From: Eleginops maclovinus
Lineage: Eukaryota > Chordata > Actinopteri > Perciformes > Eleginopidae
Assembly (NCBI RefSeq): GCF_036324505.1
Contig: NC_086366.1
Coordinates: forward strand, 21,344,927-21,408,926
Length of the DNA: 64,000 nucleotides
Reading direction: 5' to 3'
This document shows, piece by piece, positions 57,301 through 64,000 of this stretch. Each line of letters begins with the position of its first letter. Within the stretch, counting starts at the first letter, position 1. The notes under the pieces are model-generated. The model saw only the letters and a program-made list of their open reading frames with translations, did not search any database and was not told the DNA's origin. Position numbers and translations under genes: made by a program.

Positions 57301-60186
57301 AACATGGAGGTGTTGGGCATGGTCACGCTCCGAGTCACAGACGAGAAGAGCGGACGCATCCGCCTTATCATCAACAACAATGACAACAAAGGGCTGCAGC
57401 TGCAAGTACGTCACCGACAGATTCAGGACCTTTTCTGAGACATAAGGTCACATACAGTAAAGCTGAAGGTCATATTATCTAAATAATGGCTTAAGAAAAT
57501 AAAAAAACAAACAAATTGCAATAGATAAAGTGAGAGTGACTCATTTCAAATATAAGGGGTTAGGAGATTGCCTTTAGAGTTAGAGCACCACAGGCAGTTG
57601 GCAGTTTTTAAATGGCCAACAACTCTCAATATAGATCGCTTTTTCTTTTGTATTACTTTACCCAGATTTTAAAAATGGCCGACAGCAAAACTTCACAGTA
57701 CAGTTCAGATTTCTCTCTGTTTGCTTGAGTGATTCAGTGAGTTTACACAGCAGTCCCAAGCAGCATCGCTACAAAAAATAGGCTGATCTTGTCGTACATA
57801 AGGGGGGGTTCTCCGCAAAAACACATTTTTGAAAGGTACCTGGTGCCAAAGGTGAGGCAAGTTGCATGGAGCCCTGTCTAGCACTGCTTCAAACGTTAGT
57901 TTATAAAATGTATTATATTATATGATGTTAGAAAAGCCTTCTAAACCACCCGTTAAAATGTTCCTCAAAACCAGTTTCCATTTTAAGTATAAAGACCCTA
58001 ACTGTAATACGTACATGCAGCCACATACAACTTTCACTACATTTAATAACGTTTAACTGTGTTTCTTGCCCTTCTTCTCAGACGCATCCCAACGTGGACA
58101 AGAAGCTGTTCACAACTGACTCAGTGATCGGCCTGAAGAACCCGGAGAAGTCCTTCCCTCTCAACAATGATGTCGGAGTGCTCAAGTGGAGACTACAGAC
58201 CACAGACGAGGCTCTCATTCCTCTAACCAGTGAGTGCCGACACACATGCTTCACCTGAGGGGCTGATAGAGTAAAGCTATACAGTTATTCATCATTTCCT
58301 TTGGATATGCTTTGTACAGCGAAGACTCTCATGTGACCTATGATATATTAAGTGTCCTGTTCCTTCCTCAGTAAACTGCTGGCCTTCAGAGAGCGGCAGC
58401 GGCTGTGATGTTAACATCGAGTACGAGCTGCAGGAGGACAGCCTCGAGCTCAACGACGTGATCATCAGCATCCCTGTACCGTAAGTGCACACTTATTTCC
58501 TATATAAAAAAAGACACGTGCATTATATAAAAGAATAGCTTTAAACGGGTTAAAATTCAGAAAATGAATGAGTATTTGCTAAAAGTGATCAGGACTGTTG
58601 GACGATTTCCTAAAAGTAGAAAATGATAGTATTTATTTCTTATAGCAAAGAAAATCTGACACCACACAAAAAATAAATGCATCAAAGTTAATGTTGCTAA
58701 ACAATAATATATTGCCAGCACTTGTAAAAGTATCCCTGTAGCATTAAATGTACAGGAAATAAAAAGATAACATGTCTTCCTCCCCATAAAACACAGTGAA
58801 TGTACATGTTATAGTGAGTACACTGTGGTTGGTTAAAATGTTAAATTTCCATTTGTCATATATCTGTTTTTAGTATATTATATCTATTTTAAATCACCTT
58901 TTAGATATTAATGAATATTGTGGAAGTATCAGTAGTAGTTATTCTTTAGGATTTTTGTTTAGTTTGAGATGTTTTAAGCTTGTAATGTTTCTGTATTAAA
59001 CCTGAACTCTCTCCAGTTCTAGATGTTATGGATATTTATTTTTTATCATTTTTAGAGTCTTGGCCCCTATTCTAGGGCTTATCGGGGTGTTCCATTTCAC
59101 ATATCTCCTTTTATATTTAATGAATTTTTTAACCATTGTGCTTAAAATTTGTTGAATTTAAACTCTGGTGACAACAATAACGAAATGTAAGACATTACAG
59201 ATTTCTTTTTACATTTATGTCCTTTTAAATACATCAGAGCATTTTAAAGTGAGTCGTGAGGTTTAATCAATGTGACTGCATGCCAATAGAACATCCTCCT
59301 ACCTCTGTGTCTCCTTCTGACTGACCCCTCTGCGCTGTCCCGTCCCCCTGCAGGTCTGGAGTGGGCGCTCCTTTAATCGGGGATCTGGACGGCGAGTACA
59401 AACATGACAGCAGGCGGAACATTCTGGAGTGGTGCCTACCCGTCATTGACGCCAACAACAAGACAGGCAGCCTGGAGTTCAGCATTGCTGGACAGCCCAA
59501 CGACTTCTTCCCCATCGCCGTGACCTTTGTGTCCAAGCGCAACTACTGCGACATCCAGGTGAGACACCAGAAGCACACTTCTTCTACCCGCTGAGAGTTT
59601 ATGGCATTGAGCACTGGGTCAGTGGTGTTGTTCGAATGGACTGCATCACTTTTGGGAGGGGTTCCTAATATTCTGACCACCTCCTTCATGTTTATAGGAA
59701 GGAAAAACCTTTGAATTGCAGAGAAGAGAAGTTTGCTGCTTCTCCCTTTTTTTATTTGGTTCTAAACTTTAGTTATGTACTGTTGTTTGGACAAAAAAAT
59801 ACATCTGATCCATAACACTTTATTGACTGTAAACTGTTGCGCTTAAATATTTATATTGGAAAAATGAATACAAATGAACGGGATAGTTTGTTTAGGATTA
59901 AAAAAATAAAAGTCAGGGAAAAAAGATTTCCTTGTAAATGTACGACTATACGGTGAAGTCATCAGTGCAAAATTAAACCAGTTTATCTCTCCCGCCTGTG
60001 CTCAGGAATGTTATTTATGATAAACGACTTCCTGTTGTTGTTGTTGCTTCCTGTTTGTTGTTAATTTCCTTCCTCTTTTTTTCCCTTTCCTCCCAGGTTA
60101 CCAAAGCGACCCTCGTAGACGGCGACACCTCCGTTAGATTCTCTTCAGAAATCTCCTTTCTCGTCGACAAATACGAAATCCTGTAA
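51327..60186 (+). CDS. arcn1: Coatomer subunit delta (archain 1)
   Basis: This is the delta subunit of the COPI coat, which forms Golgi-to-ER transport vesicles in the cytosol. Ten exons join in phase: 51327-51329 (only the ATG), 53024-53287, 54945-55124, 55375-55580, 56042-56203, 57240-57405, 58082-58229, 58372-58480, 59354-59558 and 60097-60186 (1533 nt, 510 residues). The N-terminal longin-like domain starts [20 protein letters not shown] (residues 1-140). A basic/charged linker follows ([20 protein letters not shown]). A C-terminal mu-homology domain follows from about residue 270 ([60 protein letters not shown]) and ends FLVDKYEIL. Length and sequence match vertebrate delta-COP throughout. 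AATAAA at 61484-61489 is a likely polyadenylation signal. Confidence 0.99.
51975..52405. repeat. Fish interspersed repeat with inverted 'AAGTA' ends in arcn1 intron 1
   Basis: AGAGGTGGAAGAAGATATTG and TACTTGAGTAAACGTAGTAG at the left face CTTGAGTAAATGTACTTTGT and TTACTTTACACC at the right. This pattern of AAGTA/TACTT motifs is a familiar non-autonomous fish repeat. A related scrap lies at 35470-35530. Confidence 0.6.
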
Positions 60187-62390
60187 AAGAAAAAATAATT
60201 CAAAGGAAACAACTAAATCAAAAAAATCACCAACAAAAAAAAAGTCCAAATCTATGCTACAGAGAAAGATTGAAGATTTTCTTGCCTGCCCACCCTGTCT
60301 ACTATTTCAGAGACTGTGTACATCGACAGGACTACGTCAGCCCGCCGGCAGAGCCTCTTCCTGTGGTGGAGCAGAGCAGCGGTGGTGTATTTATATGTTT
60401 GTATGAGAGAGGATCATCTATATATAGAGTTAATTGAAACAGAAAAAAAAACACAGAAAAAAAAAGTAAACCGATGCTGTTCGCCAAGCAGAACTGTAAA
60501 GAGGACTTGAGAGTAAGTAGAGGATGACTGCGGGGGTGCAGGCGAGGATGAAGAGCGTCAGTCTCCGCTAGTTTAGCATCAGGCACCCTCCTCATCCCGT
60601 CTTCTTCACATTGCAATGGTTCATCGATAACGGGGGTTCTTGCTTTCTGTCTTTCAGATTTCCCTATCCATAATTACTGCACATTTGTAGCTGTCCCAAT
60701 CATTATAAGCCTTTCATTCTCTAATCGTTAAATTATCGTGATTTACTCTTGATATCTCATTTTAGATTTTTTTTTCTTTCTTGTGAGAGCACTTAGTTCT
60801 CAGTTAATTTTGTGTGCGGTTATCATCAGCAAAATCGTCCTTTTTATTGTTAACTGATATTTTTTTACTGTATGGTTTGTCATTGTTTATACCACTTTCC
60901 AGATAATGAAATTTGACAGTGAAGAGCAGGACTTTGTGAAGATTTCTCAGACACAGGCGAAGTTACCTACCGATGAATACTTCTACATCTGTGGAATTCC
61001 TATCTTTTTTCCCCAATGCAACCACTCCTCGAAATAAGACGCCATTTTTCTCTCCGGGTCATTAAAGTCCAATGATCAGCCCTTAGATATCACAGAGCAG
61101 GAAAAAAGTACTCTGATCTCAACCCGGGAACAACATTCAAGCCCTTACTTAATCTAACATCCTGTATAGAGTGGGTGTGTGTTGGCTTGATATCCACACA
61201 CACAGAGAAGAATCGCATCCTGTTACCCCCACCCCGCTTGCTCAACCACCCGCTCATCCTTTACTTGCATTCTCGTAGTACATCAACATTATTCAAGATA
61301 TAACATTTGTCTTTCATGTTATTGTTTTTTTTTTTTTTTTTCATTTGTACTCCCCAAATTTTGATTTAGCAATGGTTGTGTGGATGTGGGGTTGAAAATG
61401 ACTAGATTGAACATTTTTAACTAAATTACTGAAGGGGAATCTTAACATTCCAGTGTACAATTAGAAAAAAGAATCTTTAATGGAATAAAATGTATTATTG
61501 AAAATGTACGCTTGACTCTGTTTTTTTGTGTTGGTAATGAGCCAAACTAGATTGACTTGATTTAGCAAGAGGAATTTTCCCAGTTGGTAATTATGCAAGA
61601 ATGTATTACTGTTTAATGGAGCTAGTTCTCTCTGGGCATTTTATAAATCCGGTACATGTAGGTAAACAGTTATTTAGTACGGAAACCCTGAGAAGCAAGT
61701 GGAAAAAATATTAATCCAGAGTTAGTTCTTGTTTTTAGTGCAAAATTAGTTTAAAGTAATTGCCAGGTTAAGGAAACACTTTTTTTTTATTGCCAGGAGC
61801 GTCAATCAAGGTCCTTTTTCTCTTCTGAATACAGTTGGTTTGGCCTATTTTAATCATTATGGCCTTGGAAGTAAAACATAAATTTCAGGAAAATATATAA
61901 AGTGTATGTGATATTACAGTACATGGATAAATGAAATATCACCTGCAAGAAGATAAATGATTTCGGTCCAATGTATAACATGGAAGTATTACTGCACACA
62001 ATGAGTATCACAGCAAACACTTTGAACTTGAAACACTATACAGAAAAACTATTTTCACATCTTCTAACGTCATAAACACAGCAGAGAAAACTATTTAAAT
62101 GACATGTTTTTTGAATGACTTTTGTCTTTATCTTGCTTAACAGGCAGAAACATGTTGATACTTACGTAAAGACATTCAGTATCCGATTGATAACTTATAT
62201 GACATGAAAAAGACGCTGTCAGATGGTCAAATGGAACGTTATATTGTATAGCTAAATAAGCCACATGAATGCACATTTTCTTCATTATACACAGCATGTA
62301 TTACCAGCATGAACTCAATAAAGGTGTTTTATTGAGTTAATTTTTTCTTTTTCTTTTCTTATTTGAACAACCACAGTCAATTTTAATCTT
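60187..62390 (+). other. arcn1 3' untranslated region and downstream DNA
   Basis: This is A/T-rich sequence after the stop codon. Candidate polyadenylation signals are AATAAA at 61484-61489 and near 62317. No other coding sequence is recognised. Confidence 0.5.
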
Positions 62391-63050
62391 TTAGGATGAC
62401 TCATCCTGTCTGGTCACGCAAGACATCCCTCATTAGCGTTAGCTGCGAGGGTCACAGGAGCCAGTCTAAACATGGAGCTGTGAGCCACAGGTTGTATTTC
62501 TACATCGGTGACTCATGTCTGATCTTTATTGTACTGCTAAAGCACGGTGCCTTTGGTGACACAAGTTCCCAGTCCTTTAGGTTTGTAACCCTCTTAAATC
62601 AAACCTGCTTTGGACTAGTGTTACCTCAAAGTTTAACAGAAAATAATGGCTTACTTTACCCAGAAATTCACAAGTTCAGCCTTTTTCTTATTGTACAAAA
62701 GCCCATCGATTCATATTATTTTGGTAATGTGTAAGTTGTGCTATTGTTATTTTGGTCAGGCAGTTAATTGGCCACCTATGGCTGAGCACTATAAAGCTGA
62801 GGTTTCATTAGGACCTCTTCCTTTTCTGGCATCTTCAGGAGTGGGATCGAAGTCCAGCTGTTGCAGGCTGACTGTTGAAGTAATTTGATTCTTTTGTGTT
62901 TGATGGTGTGCGTGCATCTAGTGAACCACACACATAAATACATACAAACTCTGATCACACATTGATCATTCTTACTCTGTGTTGTGGGTGTGAAGACTCA
63001 ATAAAGACTCATTTCTTTGGACACCGTTTCCTTTTATTGTTCTAATCGGA
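62391..63050 (+). repeat. Probable 5' LTR/leader of a BEL-like retrotransposon, left boundary unresolved
   Basis: Sequence before the gag start has promoter-like features in LTR order: CTATAAAGC at about 62789 and AATAAA at about 62999, followed about 60 bases on by a possible LTR end (ATTCTACA) and a primer-site-like GTGGTTGCCACCGG (63059). The partner LTR would lie outside the window, so this cannot be confirmed. Confidence 0.45.
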
Positions 63051-63157
63051 CATTCTACAGTGGTTGCCACCGGAAACATAGTCTCAGCATCACAGCTCCT
63101 TTAACAATTCTTTTCATGGTCCTTCGAGCCGGATTTGGCAAACTTCTCTAGTTAACA

Positions 63158-64000
63158 ATGGCAACACCAAAGAAGAGTGAGTCACCCACAACACATGAAG
63201 ACCCAGACAGAGACAGGTCAAACTCCCCAGGGCTTGAGAGGTGTGTCCGCATCCTTTCTGATGAGAATGCACTGTTGAGGCGCTGTCTGGACCAAATGAG
63301 GGAGAAAGATTCTCATTATCACACTTCTTCCTACCCCCCTTCAAGGCGTAATAGCATGAGAGGCTATGCTGCAGGCTCCAGATCAAGCTCGCCGGTTTCA
63401 CAATGTATGGAGACGTCTCCAAGAGATCAACAGGATCCGCGTCCTCCATGGCATAAATTAGAACCGACAGCGACTGAGGGCAAGCTACATGCAAGGGAAA
63501 GAGAAGTTGATGAGATAGCCAGAGGTCTAGAAAGGATGGGGCGGCCATCTAGCCGCGACCGCAGATCTCCTGATAGAAACTACCCAAGCAGACAGACAAG
63601 TCGCCGCAGAGAATCACCTCCTCATTACAGCTCATCTTCACGGAAGGATCCTTACCTGGATTGGCCCCGGCAACATCGTTCCCGCAGATCTTCTCCATCA
63701 CGGGAACACCAGTATTCAAGTATACCTGCTGACTATTGGCATGACTATTCAAGCCAATTCAAATATGACACTCCAAGGGGATATGAGTCAAGCCGACGCC
63801 GCGAATCCTCTTACTCACCTGGGCGTCATTCTCGACATCCTTCAGTGGAGAGAGAGCACTCATATCGGGGCCCGAAGCCAAAGATTCCTGACTTCGTTCA
63901 TGAAGATCCTCGTGAGTTCGCAAGACTCAAAGTTGCTCTTGATAACCTTCTTCCGCCCGATGCCACAGAGCGCTTCAAGTTTCAGATTCTACTGGATCAC
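63158..64000 (+). CDS. BEL/Pao-like gag, N-terminal part, runs off the window
   Basis: The frame is open from ATG 63158 to the window edge (281 codons, no stop). It begins MATPKKSESPTTHEDPDRDR. It has a short coiled-coil-like stretch (about residues 30-50) and then a long Arg/Ser-rich region with many SRR/RRS pairs (about residues 70-245), resembling the RS-rich leaders of fish BEL gag proteins. The last part, PKPKIPDFVHEDPREFARLK then NLLPPDATERFKFQILLDH, looks like the start of the DUF1759-type gag domain. It lies downstream of an LTR-like leader. The assignment rests on the terminal block; an alternative is a host RS-rich gene, which is less likely. Confidence 0.65.
   Translation, partial: MATPKKSESPTTHEDPDRDRSNSPGLERCVRILSDENALLRRCLDQMREKDSHYHTSSYPPSRRNSMRGYAAGSRSSSPVSQCMETSPRDQQDPRPPWHKLEPTATEGKLHAREREVDEIARGLERMGRPSSRDRRSPDRNYPSRQTSRRRESPPHYSSSSRKDPYLDWPRQHRSRRSSPSREHQYSSIPADYWHDYSSQFKYDTPRGYESSRRRESSYSPGRHSRHPSVEREHSYRGPKPKIPDFVHEDPREFARLKVALDNLLPPDATERFKFQILLDH

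Overview
This is a teleost fish genomic window. Evidence: two conserved vertebrate genes with fish-like intron/exon structure (hmbs on the minus strand, arcn1 on the plus strand), AT-rich introns, long (GT)n, (CATA)n and (TA)n microsatellites, and dense DNA transposons of families abundant in ray-finned fish (hAT, Tc1, Kolobok, ISL2EU-type, piggyBac). The species cannot be fixed from sequence alone.

Layout. (1) 1-20550 is a nest of mobile elements. A decayed plus-strand hAT lies at 420-2284, followed by an old Tc1 scrap (2302-2661). A second, minus-strand decayed hAT is split into three pieces (4208-4707, 7971-8260, 19774-20550). It is split by a hAT copy with an 8-bp target duplication (4708-7962) and by an ISL2EU-like element (about 8261-19773), and a Tc1 element with TA duplication (2664-4207) sits at its left end. 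The ISL2EU-like element carries a plus-strand THAP + DDE transposase gene and a convergent minus-strand SWIM-YqaJ-PHD nuclease gene. Inside the transposase's second intron sits a complete Kolobok element (9089-15645, TTAA duplication, 14-bp inverted ends). It encodes a nine-exon, 750-residue THAP-DDE transposase and, on the opposite strand, a three-exon, 207-residue protein. The cysteine pattern of that small protein resembles the C-terminal 'ballast' domain of the P2X7 receptor. This element is the most striking content of the window.

(2) 21734-24461 is a five-exon plus-strand gene (586 residues) that I do not recognise; one of its small exons is tandemly duplicated. (3) 27835-36657 is hmbs (hydroxymethylbilane synthase), minus strand, with two alternative first coding exons. 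The downstream one is preceded by GATA, NF-E2-like and CACCC motifs, as expected of an erythroid promoter. (4) 37813-49050 is a Ty1/copia LTR retrotransposon with both LTRs. Most of its interior is replaced by other repeats: a piggyBac end, a MITE, an uncharacterised repeat-borne protein family, a hAT with 8-bp target duplication, and a zinc-finger transposase relic fused to a hAT tail. (5) 49760-50940 has LINE 3' ends. (6) 51327-60186 is arcn1 (delta-COP), ten exons, complete. (7) 63158-64000 is the start of a BEL/Pao-like gag running off the right edge.

Only hmbs, arcn1 and probably the unknown gene are host genes. The intact reading frames of the Kolobok pair and of the YqaJ nuclease suggest that those insertions are young. 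All gene models were assembled by eye from splice signals and codon phase; family assignments rest on recognised motifs, not on searches.
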